59,001 nt of DNA, from contig SVKU01000016.1 in NCBI GenBank assembly GCA_015068245.1, forward strand, positions 1-59,001, in the 5' to 3' direction. The notes below the pieces were generated by a model. The model was not told the origin of the DNA. It was given only the letters and a program-made list of their open reading frames with translations, and did not search any database. Below are positions 24,572 through 32,613 of the stretch, piece after piece; positions within the stretch are counted from its first letter, which is position 1; the number at the start of each line of letters is the position of its first letter. Made by a program: the position numbers and the translations under genes. This stretch comes from Oscillospiraceae bacterium. Its GTDB lineage: Bacteria > Bacillota > Clostridia > Oscillospirales > Oscillospiraceae.

Positions 24572-25657
24572 ATGAATCTTGAAAAGTTTGTGCAGGCTCT
24601 GCAGGCTTATGATGTCCGCAAAAGGCTGCTGGCTCCCGAGCGTTACATAGCCATGGATCTTTTCCAGGACTGCATGCCCGAGGATTATCCCAAGCGTTCC
24701 GGCCCCCCTGCCATGCCCGACGGCGAAGGTGGTGGACCCGGTGGTCCCGGCGGTCCCGGCAGCGGAATGCCAGATATGGGAGCTATGATGAACGCTGCCA
24801 ACGAAAAGGAAAAAGTCCTCGTTGCTCTGCTTTCCGGCGAAGAAGTTGATGACGCCGCTGTTGAAAAAGCTCTCGGTTTCAGCGGTGCGGCTTTGAAACA
24901 GGCACTTAAAGATGCCGATCCGGTCATCAAGCCTATTCCCGACAAACAGGTTCTGCTTACCTTTGACGACAGCACCATCGACCACTATACCGATGCCTGT
25001 CCGATACTTGAAAAATACGGTTTCCACGCAAACCTTTTTACCACCGAAATGGAGTCCAATATGTTTTCCGGTGCTTCCTTTGCCGACAAAACAAAGTTTA
25101 TGACATGGGAACAGATCAAGGAACTGAGCGACCGTGGTCACGAGATATGCAACCATTCCTGGCATCATACCGACAAGTTCCAGACCAGCTCCAGAGAAGA
25201 CAAATTGCGGGAGATTCAAGGACTTGAGGAGCAGTGCTACAAATACGGCATTCCCAAACCCACCGTTTTCGGTGCTCCCGGCGGTCAGTACTCCCCCGAA
25301 ATCGAGCAACTCATGCAGGAATTGGGATATCACTGGGGTCGTGGCGACAGAGCCGGTGTTACTCCCCTGCTGCGTGGAAGTGCCCTGTATGATCCCTATG
25401 TAGACACCCCCATGGTGGTTCCAAACGTATCGGTTATGACTGCTGACGCAATCAAGCCTGTGCTTGACAAATGCGTCGGCAAGGTTGCCCTGCTGGTGTT
25501 CCACGAGATCAACGACACCAGAATGCCCGGTCCTCCCTTTGAAGATTTGATCCGCACCATCGCCGAATACGGCGGCAAGTGCATCACATTCCGCGAGCTC
25601 GAACAGTATGTTGACCCCGTCAAGGCAAACAATTACATCAAAGGTGTGTATAAATAA
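24572..25657 (+). CDS. Polysaccharide deacetylase-family (NodB-fold) protein, cytoplasmic form
   Basis: 361 residues. The start at 24572 is set by AGGAGG just upstream. Residues 1-45 are unrecognised; 45-72 are a Gly/Pro/Met-rich linker (GGGPGGPGGPGSGMPDMG); then a small helical segment and a NodB domain from about 124. Metal site: D133 in TFDDS (canonical TFDDG) and H195/H199 in HSWHH. APGGQYSPEIEQLMQELGY fits the next conserved motif. No signal peptide or membrane helix is seen, unusual for enzymes acting on wall glycans, so the substrate may be a small cytoplasmic amide. Single gene with a terminator at its end. Confidence 0.85.
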   Translation: MNLEKFVQALQAYDVRKRLLAPERYIAMDLFQDCMPEDYPKRSGPPAMPDGEGGGPGGPGGPGSGMPDMGAMMNAANEKEKVLVALLSGEEVDDAAVEKALGFSGAALKQALKDADPVIKPIPDKQVLLTFDDSTIDHYTDACPILEKYGFHANLFTTEMESNMFSGASFADKTKFMTWEQIKELSDRGHEICNHSWHHTDKFQTSSREDKLREIQGLEEQCYKYGIPKPTVFGAPGGQYSPEIEQLMQELGYHWGRGDRAGVTPLLRGSALYDPYVDTPMVVPNVSVMTADAIKPVLDKCVGKVALLVFHEINDTRMPGPPFEDLIRTIAEYGGKCITFRELEQYVDPVKANNYIKGVYK

Positions 25658-25660
25658 GAC

Positions 25661-25695
25661 AACCCCCCTGCCTCACAAAAGAGTGGCAGGGGGTT
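25661..25695 (+). terminator. Intrinsic terminator after the deacetylase-family gene
   Basis: AACCCCCCTGCC / GGCAGGGGGTT stem with a 12-nt loop, starting 4 nt after the stop; the T-run is short. Confidence 0.75.
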
Positions 25696-25739
25696 TGTAA
25701 TGGTCAGGGTTCAGCAGCCAGTATTTGTTACGTTGTGCG

Positions 25740-25831
25740 TGATTGTCTGGCGACGAAACGTCGCCCCTACAGCGGGATACGTTACGTTGTGCGTTATTAA
25801 TTATTAACTGTTAATTGTTAACTGTTAACTG
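25740..25831. repeat. Intergenic repeat modules with AT tail
   Basis: GGCGACGAAACGTCGCC hairpin ending in CCCTAC (25749-25770), then GATACGTTACGTTGTGCG and tandem TTAATTATTAACTGTTAATTG tail (to 25831). Confidence 0.7.
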
Positions 25832-25834
25832 CCC

Positions 25835-27136
25835 TCAGAACCATATCTTATTAGCTTCTGCTCTCAGCTCGCCGCGGAAGTCCGGGTGAGCCACGGCGAT
25901 GAGGTTTTCTATCCTCTGGCGCACGGAACGGCCGCGCATATAGGCTATACCGTACTCCGTTACAACATGGTCAACATTGGTACGATTCAGTGTAACTATG
26001 GAGCCGGGAGCCAGCGTGGGCGTTATTGTGCTCACTGTGCCGTTTTTAGCTGTTGAGTGGACAGCAATAATGCTTCGCCCGTTTTGGGCGTGAAGCGCAC
26101 CTACAGCGGTGTCGACCTGGCCACCGGTGCCACTATACTGAACTGTGCCGATGGCCTCGGATGCGCATTGTCCTGTCAGGTCTACAGACAGGGCGCTGTT
26201 GATGGAAACCATATTGTCGTTCTTTGCGATAACCGCCGGGTCGTTGGTATAGCTGCCCCGCATTACCATAACTGATGGGTTACGGTCAACAAAATCGTAA
26301 AGGCGTCGATCACCCATTACAAAGGCAGACACCATTTTGCCTTTATGGAGAGTCTTTTTCTTACCTGTAATGACTCCCGCTTCCACAAGATCCACCATGG
26401 AATTTGTGATAAGCTCGGTATGAATGCCAAGATCGTGCTTGTTCATAAGCTGTTCGGCAACAGCATCGGGTACACCACCGATGCCAAGCTGAATAGTATC
26501 GCCATCATTGACGAGGGACGCAATGTAGCCGCCCATGGTCTTTTCGTCCTCAGTAGGCTTGCTGCGTGGCAGTTCCGGAAGCGGTGTGTTGGTTTCAATA
26601 ATATAATCAACGTCACGGATATGAATTTCCGTATCTCCGTATACTGTGGGGATATTGGGGTTTATCTCGAGAATGACAACATCAGCAGCCTCGAACAATT
26701 CCTTTTCGTGTATCAGGCAAAGGGACAGGCACATATATCCATGCTCGTCCATTGGTGAAGCAGATCCCCAAAAGACGTTGATATGATTATCCCTTGCTTC
26801 CAGCCAACGGCTGCAAACTGTGTGCAAATCTCCGGGCACATGGGTGACACCACCGAACTTCAGTCCTTTTCTGGCAGGACCCATAAGGAAAATGGATTCG
26901 GTATTGACCATTCCTTTATATTGAGGGTCAACGATAAACGGATGCTCACGAAGCATTATGCCGTCCAGCATAGTGATATCACTGACTTTACCGTGAAGTG
27001 TATGGAGATTGTCGAACAAAGCGGTGGGTTCTATGGCATTTTCAGAGGTTCCGAGAGTGTAACCGCTTTTCAGGACGCCCAACGCTTCGTCCAAGGTCAC
27101 CTTTTTGCTGTTGTATTCCGAGATGTATTTATTCAT
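25835..27136 (-). CDS. Acetyl-CoA hydrolase/transferase family CoA-transferase (4-hydroxybutyrate or butyryl-CoA:acetate type)
   Basis: 433 residues from MNKYISEY, chosen because GGGAGG lies upstream. Moves CoA between acyl donors and acetate. Visible: VPGDLH near 100, the fold segment QLGIGGVPDAV (216-226), candidate catalytic Glu241 in IHTELITNSMVDL, and the CoA-binding GTGGQVD loop followed by RTNVDHVVTEYGIAYMRGRS. Length and motifs match the AbfT/But/Cat group of butyrate-forming Clostridia; which acyl group is used cannot be told. No crotonase or butyryl-CoA dehydrogenase genes are adjacent. A terminator separates it from the upstream Na/Pi gene. Confidence 0.9.
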   Translation of the reverse strand: MNKYISEYNSKKVTLDEALGVLKSGYTLGTSENAIEPTALFDNLHTLHGKVSDITMLDGIMLREHPFIVDPQYKGMVNTESIFLMGPARKGLKFGGVTHVPGDLHTVCSRWLEARDNHINVFWGSASPMDEHGYMCLSLCLIHEKELFEAADVVILEINPNIPTVYGDTEIHIRDVDYIIETNTPLPELPRSKPTEDEKTMGGYIASLVNDGDTIQLGIGGVPDAVAEQLMNKHDLGIHTELITNSMVDLVEAGVITGKKKTLHKGKMVSAFVMGDRRLYDFVDRNPSVMVMRGSYTNDPAVIAKNDNMVSINSALSVDLTGQCASEAIGTVQYSGTGGQVDTAVGALHAQNGRSIIAVHSTAKNGTVSTITPTLAPGSIVTLNRTNVDHVVTEYGIAYMRGRSVRQRIENLIAVAHPDFRGELRAEANKIWF

Positions 27137-27257
27137 GACGGCCTCCCTTTGGAGTTTTGTGTTTGCCTTCATTTTACAGGAGCTTTAGCCCATAGTAAAG
27201 GGGCGAATTCAATGAATATAATGCGAATTAATCCAACATGTTATGAAATTATTTAAC

Positions 27258-27300
27258 AAAAAGCGACTGTGAATATGCAGAGCATTTCACAGTCACTTTT
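27258..27300 (-). terminator. Intrinsic terminator of the Na/Pi cotransporter gene
   Basis: On the minus strand AAAAGTGACTGTGAA pairs with TTCACAGTCGCTTTTT, with a T-run at the end, 10 nt after the stop codon. Confidence 0.85.
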
Positions 27301-27309
27301 CAATTCATA

Positions 27310-29049
27310 TTACAGTTTGAACTGTTCAGCAAATTTAGCATAGCTCTGAGCATAGCCGCTGTCTGCACCTTTGAGGGAATGGGTATGCTCGTGGAGACCC
27401 AGACTGTACTGGGAAATCTCCATAATGCAGCCGGCAACGTTGGCACAGTGGCCACTGATACGTTCCAGGCTTGTAAGCATGTCCGACAAGACGAAGCCCA
27501 GTTCGATGGTACATTCGGACTTCTGCAGACGTGTAATATGGCGGGCACGGAGATCGTTCTGCAGTTTGTCGATAAGCTGGTCGAGAGGCTCAACTTCTTT
27601 GGCTGCTGCCTCATCGCCATTGATGGAGCTCATGGTAAGCTCCATGATTTTCTCAACAGCGGTGATCATAACGGTCTGCTCAGCCTTGGCATCCTCAGAG
27701 AAGTCCAGCTTCTTATCTTCAATTTCTTCCACAACATCAAGGAATATGACGCCGTGGTCCGAAATACGTTCAAGGTCACCGATGATATGCAACAGCTTTG
27801 CAACCTCAGCAGAGTCTTCCTCACGAAGGCTGTGGCTGCTGAGCTTGACAAGGTATGTGCCGAGCATATCCTCGTATTTGTCAACTACGTTTTCCAGCTC
27901 GCGAATGCGTTCACCGGACTTGGTATTGAACTCCTTAAGCTGATTGAACGCCATCTGAACGGCTTCAAAGGAAAGTTCTGCCATTTCGGAGGTGATATTG
28001 CGGCAGCGTTCGATGGCAACAGACGGAGTTGTCATAAGACGTTCGTCCAGCACAGGCATTTCGCTATCCTTTTTGCTGTCTTTAACGGAGAGTACTGCAA
28101 GCTTTTCAAGCAGTTTGTTGCAGGGCATCAGAATTGCCAAGGCAATTATCTTGAACACCGTATGCACAACAGCTATGCCAAGAGGTGTTGCCGCCTCGTA
28201 AGTAAAGGCGAATCCGATGGTATGTTCGATAATGTAGAAAACCGGCAGAAGAATAAGTGTTGCAATTACGTTGAAGTAGAGATGGATCATAGCTGCTCTG
28301 CGTGCATTTTTGCTGGCTCCGATAGAGGAAATCAATGCACTGATACAGGTGCCGATATTCTGACCCATGATAACGGGAACTGCAACAGCATATGTAATGC
28401 CTCCGGTGGCTGTAAGAGCCTGCAAAATACCGACAGATGCAGAGGACGACTGGATAACAGCCGTAAACACAGTACCAACGATAACGCCGAGAATGGGGTT
28501 GGAGAACATTGTAAGAATGCTGGTAAATTCCGGTACGGAGCGCAGACCGTAAACAGCGTCGGACATCATTTCCATACCATACATCAAAACAGCAAAGCCA
28601 AGAAGGATCAGGCCTGTATCTTTTCTCTTGGCATTTTTCTGGAAAGCATACAGCACAACGCCTATAAAGGCCAGCACGGGAGTAAAGGACTCGGGCTTCA
28701 GTATCTGGATCCAGAAGCTCTCGCCCTCAATACCCGTGAGGGAGAGAATCCACGAGGTAACGGAGGTACCAAGGTTTGCACCCATAATAACACCAACAGC
28801 CTGATGCAGATTCATCAAGCCGGAGTTGACAAAACCAACGACCATAACAGTTGTGGCAGAGGACGACTGGATAACAGCGGTTACCGCAAGACCCAAAAGA
28901 AATCCTTTAATCGGATTTGAGGTAATGCTTGCAAGAATCGTTTTGAGTTTGTTGCCGGCTCTTTTTTCCAAAGCTGTTCCCATAAGGTTCATGCCAAACA
29001 GGAACAGGGCCAGTCCGCCGATCAGTGCTAATACGTCAAAAAAGTCCAT
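27310..29049 (-). CDS. Na/Pi cotransporter with C-terminal PhoU-like domain
   Basis: 579 residues from MDFFDVLAL (GAGGTGAAG upstream). Two inverted-repeat halves each carry the substrate-loop motif QSSSA (AVIQSSSATTVMVVGF and AVIQSSSASVGILQ), the hallmark of NptA/PNaS transporters. Residues ~340-579 form a helical PhoU-like domain (RCRNITSEMAELSFEAVQMAF, LLHIIGDLERISDH, LERISGHCANVAGCI). Imports phosphate with sodium, with the PhoU-like part probably sensing or gating. No Pst or PhoPR genes are near. A 7-5-7 palindrome lies upstream of the start. Confidence 0.95.
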   Translation of the reverse strand: MDFFDVLALIGGLALFLFGMNLMGTALEKRAGNKLKTILASITSNPIKGFLLGLAVTAVIQSSSATTVMVVGFVNSGLMNLHQAVGVIMGANLGTSVTSWILSLTGIEGESFWIQILKPESFTPVLAFIGVVLYAFQKNAKRKDTGLILLGFAVLMYGMEMMSDAVYGLRSVPEFTSILTMFSNPILGVIVGTVFTAVIQSSSASVGILQALTATGGITYAVAVPVIMGQNIGTCISALISSIGASKNARRAAMIHLYFNVIATLILLPVFYIIEHTIGFAFTYEAATPLGIAVVHTVFKIIALAILMPCNKLLEKLAVLSVKDSKKDSEMPVLDERLMTTPSVAIERCRNITSEMAELSFEAVQMAFNQLKEFNTKSGERIRELENVVDKYEDMLGTYLVKLSSHSLREEDSAEVAKLLHIIGDLERISDHGVIFLDVVEEIEDKKLDFSEDAKAEQTVMITAVEKIMELTMSSINGDEAAAKEVEPLDQLIDKLQNDLRARHITRLQKSECTIELGFVLSDMLTSLERISGHCANVAGCIMEISQYSLGLHEHTHSLKGADSGYAQSYAKFAEQFKL

Positions 29050-29081
29050 AACTTCACCTCGCATAGTTATACGAATAACAT

Positions 29082-29100
29082 TTTACATCACAAATGTAAA
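29082..29100. promoter_or_regulatory. Candidate operator palindrome upstream of the Na/Pi gene
   Basis: TTTACAT-CACAA-ATGTAAA, perfect 7-bp arms with a 5-nt spacer, 33 nt before the start. On the minus strand TTTACA could double as a -35 with TATTCG 17 nt later, so a bound protein would block the promoter. Confidence 0.45.
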
Positions 29101-29191
29101 GTCTTTGTTAAATCCGATTAAATTCTTCATAAAATATCACATTTTTTAGAACCTGGTGCCCCTTGAACCTGAATCCTATTCCCTAACCCCT

Positions 29192-29220
29192 AAAAAATCC
29201 CGCCATTGGCGGGATTTTTT
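29192..29220 (-). terminator. Intrinsic terminator of the flavodoxin-like gene
   Basis: ATCCCGCC / GGCGGGAT stem with a 3-nt loop, flanked by six A and six T, 4 nt after the stop on the minus strand. Confidence 0.85.
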
Positions 29221-29223
29221 ATA

Positions 29224-30102
29224 TCAGCTTATGGAAATCAGTTCGCCGCCGTGACGTCTGCGGCCGCCGTTTTCGTAGAAATAGCACTTGACCAGGTTGC
29301 GGACAAAAATCTTTGCAGCTTCGATATCGTCGGCATTGGGACGGGGTTCACGGTTCATAACGTGCATGGAGTTTTCGTCCATGACCATGTCGGGAGGAGG
29401 TCCGCCGGGCTTTCCACCCCTGGTGCCCTTGCCGGTCTTATCCATGGCGAGTATTTCTTCTGCACTGTGGATAGGTCCGCCTTCGCCCATGCCTGCGGCT
29501 GCTCTCAGCTCGCCAAGGATGTGGGGAGGCATATTTTTGAACTCTTCTGCGTTGGGGTTGTCTTTGAATCTCTGGAGAGTGTCGGAAGCAAGATCAACGC
29601 TCTGTCCGATTTTGTCTGCCACGGTGTCAACAGCTGCGTGGTGAGCTTCGGTGCCAAGGCAGGCGAACTGACCGATGGTCTGCATATACAGGTTATCAAG
29701 ATACAGCTTTTCAATTTCAAGGGTAGCAAGGCACTCTTTGGGGCCGGTGGAGGCACCGCCGTAGGTGGCATACACAACGGCATAGGGAGTATAATCTTCG
29801 GTCTCAGGGCGTTTCAGACCGGGCATGATGATGCGGTCGGAGTACATACGGGGAGGTATGGACTGGGTAAGGCCAAGGTTCTTGCCCAGCAAAGTGGAGG
29901 GCAGTCCTGCCATAATGGGGCTGCCAAGGAAGAACAGGTCGTATTCGTCCAGGAAGATAGGGTCGTCATTGAAGTTGGTCTTGTTGGTCAGCTTGAAGGT
30001 ATCCACTGTCCAGCCCATCTCAACAAGTGCATCTCTGAATGCAAAGCCGATTTTTTCTGTATTGCCGGTAATGCTGGCGTACATAACGAGTGCTTTTTTC
30101 AT
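29224..30102 (-). CDS. Flavodoxin-like protein with extra C-terminal region
   Basis: 292 residues. The N-terminal 1-175 is a flavodoxin fold: FMN phosphate loop SITGNT (10-15), FLGSPIMAG (58-66) and ATYGGASTGP (112-121) as the other FMN-contacting loops. The C-terminal ~115 residues are unusual for a flavodoxin and include a Gly/Pro segment RGGKPGGPPPDM (228-239) and a basic tail (GGRRRHGG). There are no Cys clusters, so it is not one of the ferredoxin-flavodoxin fusions. Likely an electron carrier or FMN-dependent reductase in the cytoplasm. ACGGAGG precedes the ATG; single-gene unit. Confidence 0.85.
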   Translation of the reverse strand: MKKALVMYASITGNTEKIGFAFRDALVEMGWTVDTFKLTNKTNFNDDPIFLDEYDLFFLGSPIMAGLPSTLLGKNLGLTQSIPPRMYSDRIIMPGLKRPETEDYTPYAVVYATYGGASTGPKECLATLEIEKLYLDNLYMQTIGQFACLGTEAHHAAVDTVADKIGQSVDLASDTLQRFKDNPNAEEFKNMPPHILGELRAAAGMGEGGPIHSAEEILAMDKTGKGTRGGKPGGPPPDMVMDENSMHVMNREPRPNADDIEAAKIFVRNLVKCYFYENGGRRRHGGELISIS

Positions 30103-30229
30103 ATTTTTCCTCCGTTTTATTTTCTATTCTCTGTCAATATTTTAAGCCGGATCGGCTTGTATTGGAATCAGTATTTTGAGCAGGTTTATTAATATTTCGG
30201 GCAGAAAATATTTGAAGTCAGTTAAAAGA

Positions 30230-30276
30230 AAGCTGTCATTTCAAACCGGGCAAAAGCGAGGGCGAAATGACAGCTT
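30230..30276 (-). terminator. Repeat-derived hairpin, probable terminator after the zinc-ribbon gene
   Basis: AAGCTGTCATTTC / GAAATGACAGCTT, 13-bp perfect arms, followed on the minus strand by TCTTTTAAC. A near-identical arm with flank (GTTGAAAGAAAGCTGTCATTTCGA) occurs at about 57331-57354. Confidence 0.65.
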
Positions 30277-30289
30277 ATCTTAAATATAA

Positions 30290-30748
30290 TTATTCTTCCT
30301 CTTCGACTTCTTCGTCGATATCGAACTCAAGTTCTTCGCCGCAGGCAGGGCAAATGATGCCGCCGGCTTCGAGGGTGGCTTCGTCCAGTTCGATTTCTTC
30401 ATCGCAGGTGGGACATTTGACGGAATAGAAATAGTCATCTGCGTCAAAATAGTCTTCATCATCAAAGTCTTCTTCGTCATCAAAGAAGTCATCTTCGTCG
30501 AAGAAATCTTCGTCGTCTTCTTCATAGATGTCGTCGAAAAGGGTTGCGATATCGTTGAGTTCGTCGTTGATCTCGTCCAGTTCGTCGGCGATATCAGCGC
30601 TGTTCTGAGTAAGGACCTCCAGCTCGTCGGCAATGTCACCGATAGTGTCGATAATAGCTGACAGGAGCTTGCCTTCTCCGTTGGCGGTGTCAAGATTCAG
30701 GCCGTCGGCAAGTCCTCTGAGATAAGCCGCTCTTTCGGAAATAGACAT
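30290..30748 (-). CDS. CD1247-type acidic zinc-ribbon protein next to efp
   Basis: 152 residues in three parts. Residues 1-70 (SERAAYLRGLADGLNLD...GKLLSAIIDTIGDIADELE) match the CD1247 N-terminal domain common in Clostridia. Residues 70-108 are almost purely Asp/Glu/Phe/Tyr (DEDFFDEDDFFDDEE). The end is a zinc ribbon with CPTC...CPAC. Very low pI. In Clostridia this gene often neighbours efp, as here (40 nt downstream of it), but its role is unknown; an acidic surface could mimic nucleic acid or bind a basic ribosomal partner. AAAGGAGG before the ATG. Confidence 0.85.
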   Translation of the reverse strand: MSISERAAYLRGLADGLNLDTANGEGKLLSAIIDTIGDIADELEVLTQNSADIADELDEINDELNDIATLFDDIYEEDDEDFFDEDDFFDDEEDFDDEDYFDADDYFYSVKCPTCDEEIELDEATLEAGGIICPACGEELEFDIDEEVEEEE

Positions 30749-30788
30749 AGTAAAATCCTCCTTTAATAGATAATAGTTCTAACTAAAA

Positions 30789-31352
30789 TTAACCTTTGGC
30801 TCTTTCAAGATATTCACCGGTACGGGTGTCGATCTTGATCTTGTCGCCGGTGTTGATGAACAGGGGCACCTTAACGGTGGCACCGGTTTCAACGGTAGCG
30901 GGCTTCATTACGTTGGTAGCGGTATCGCCCTTGACACCGGGTTCGGTCTCGGTGATCTCGAGCACGACGAAAGTGGGGGATTCAACGCCAAAGACGTTGC
31001 CCTTGTAGGACAGAACCTTGACCATCTCATTTTCCTTAACAAACTTGAAACCGTCGTCGAGAGTATCCTTGTTGATGGGAGTGGTCTCGTAGGTTTCCTG
31101 GTCCATGAAGTAGTACAGTTCGTCGTCGTTATAAAGGTATTCCATGTTGACTCTTTCAACATATGCGGTGGGATACTTGTCGTTGGGGTTAAAAGTTGTT
31201 TCGGTAACGGCACCGGTGATGACGTTTCTCATCTTAACGCGGACAAAAGCTGCGCCCTTGCCGGGTTTAACATGCTGGAACTCAACGATCTGCATTACGT
31301 TGCCGTCCATCTCGAAGGTTACGCCATTTCTGAAATCACTAACCGATATCAT
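30789..31352 (-). CDS. efp: Translation elongation factor P
   Basis: 187 residues, start [10 protein letters not shown] with AGGAGG upstream. EF-P binds the ribosome E-site and rescues stalls at polyproline. The tip loop reads [10 protein letters not shown], with Lys32 in the position that Firmicutes modify. The C-terminal OB domain ends [26 protein letters not shown], the family signature. Encoded between pepP (upstream) and the zinc-ribbon protein, the usual clostridial order. The Pro-rich secreted protein at 3482 and the deacetylase-like protein are plausible local clients. Confidence 0.97.
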   Translation of the reverse strand: MISVSDFRNGVTFEMDGNVMQIVEFQHVKPGKGAAFVRVKMRNVITGAVTETTFNPNDKYPTAYVERVNMEYLYNDDELYYFMDQETYETTPINKDTLDDGFKFVKENEMVKVLSYKGNVFGVESPTFVVLEITETEPGVKGDTATNVMKPATVETGATVKVPLFINTGDKIKIDTRTGEYLERAKG

Positions 31353-31460
31353 GTTTATCCTCCTGTTATGCCGCAAATTGCGGTTATATATACTTTAGCT
31401 AATATATTTTACATTATGTCTGTCTGCATTTCAAGCACAATCGAATAATTTATTCTAAAA

Positions 31461-32528
31461 TCATACAATTATCAGCTCTTTTGGGGACTTTGTTATGTCT
31501 TCGCAGCCGTTTTCATCAAGAATGATAACATCTTCGATACGTACTCCAAACTTTCCGGGCAGGTAGATTCCCGGTTCTGCGGAAATAACCGCACCCACAG
31601 GCATGGGCTCCTGATTTATGGGCGATGCGTTCGGTGCTTCGTGGACTTCAAGTCCAAGGCTGTGGCCAAAGCTGTGGCCAAAGTATTCCCCATAGCCCGC
31701 TGCGGCAATAACATCTCTTGCAGCCTTGTCTATATCATGTCCCGTCATGCCGGCTTTAGCCGCACATATGCCTGCCCTTTGGGCTGCCAGTACGGTTTCG
31801 TAAACCTTTTTCATCTCATCATCGGCATATCCCAGGGCAACAGTACGGGTCATATCGGAGCAATATCCGCCCAAAACACAGCCGATATCCATGGTTATGA
31901 AGTCACCTTTTTGCAGCTTTCTGTCGGTAGGTACGCCATGGGGCAGGCTGGAATTGGGGCCTGCCACAACTATGGGGTCGAAAGACAGCCCTTCGGCACC
32001 TTTTTTATAGAAACGATAAATGATTTCCGCCGCCAGTTCCTTCTCGGTCATGCCTTCTTTGATGACCCCAAGTATCTCAGCGAAAACTTCGTCCGTCAGT
32101 GCCTGAGCAGCTCTCATTTTTTCCATTTCATCGGCATTTTTGGATCTGCGCAGAGAAACAAGCAATCCGGAAGCTTCGATCATTTCAATGCCAAGAGCTT
32201 CTTTTGTTTTGTTATAGGCAGCAACGGTCAAACGGTCTTCTTCAAAGCCGACTTTTTTTATGCCCTGCTCCGCAATTATCATTCCTATGTATGCATTGGG
32301 AGAGTTGGTACTATCGGTCATCAGAACCTTTGCGCACAGAATATCCCGCTGTGCAGCCTCGATATAACGGGAATCGGTCATATATGTACAGCCCTGTTTG
32401 GTAATAAAGGCAGTACCTTCACTGAGCCCCACACCGGTGGCGTAATGGCAGCTGCTGTCAGCAGTCAGAAGCAGCGCATCAATGCCGTATTCATCGAGCT
32501 TTGCAATTATATTTTTAATGTTGTCCAT
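31461..32528 (-). CDS. Xaa-Pro aminopeptidase (M24B)
   Basis: 355 residues from the ATG at 32528 (AAAGGAG 9 nt upstream; an in-frame TTG directly precedes it). N-terminal creatinase-like domain to about 125, then the pita-bread catalytic domain. Dinuclear metal ligands are visible as Asp in TMDIGCVLGGYCSDMTRT (two), His in GHSFGHSLGLEVHE, and Glu in SAEPGIY and GVRIED. Releases N-terminal residues before proline in the cytoplasm. Heads the efp operon; the pairing of a proline peptidase with EF-P is conserved in Firmicutes. Confidence 0.95.
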   Translation of the reverse strand: MDNIKNIIAKLDEYGIDALLLTADSSCHYATGVGLSEGTAFITKQGCTYMTDSRYIEAAQRDILCAKVLMTDSTNSPNAYIGMIIAEQGIKKVGFEEDRLTVAAYNKTKEALGIEMIEASGLLVSLRRSKNADEMEKMRAAQALTDEVFAEILGVIKEGMTEKELAAEIIYRFYKKGAEGLSFDPIVVAGPNSSLPHGVPTDRKLQKGDFITMDIGCVLGGYCSDMTRTVALGYADDEMKKVYETVLAAQRAGICAAKAGMTGHDIDKAARDVIAAAGYGEYFGHSFGHSLGLEVHEAPNASPINQEPMPVGAVISAEPGIYLPGKFGVRIEDVIILDENGCEDITKSPKELIIV

Positions 32529-32613
32529 CAAAAATTTCTCCTTTTGATGTATTGTATCCCTTCGATTCGGAATATCTTATACAAAGTATATCACAGCGGA
32601 AGAGGGTTGTCCA

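Noticed and set aside
27379-28920. 513-codon plus-strand frame opposite the Na/Pi cotransporter gene
   Set aside because: The minus strand encodes two QSSSA motifs and a PhoU-like domain with a proper start; the plus frame has no start signal or family features.
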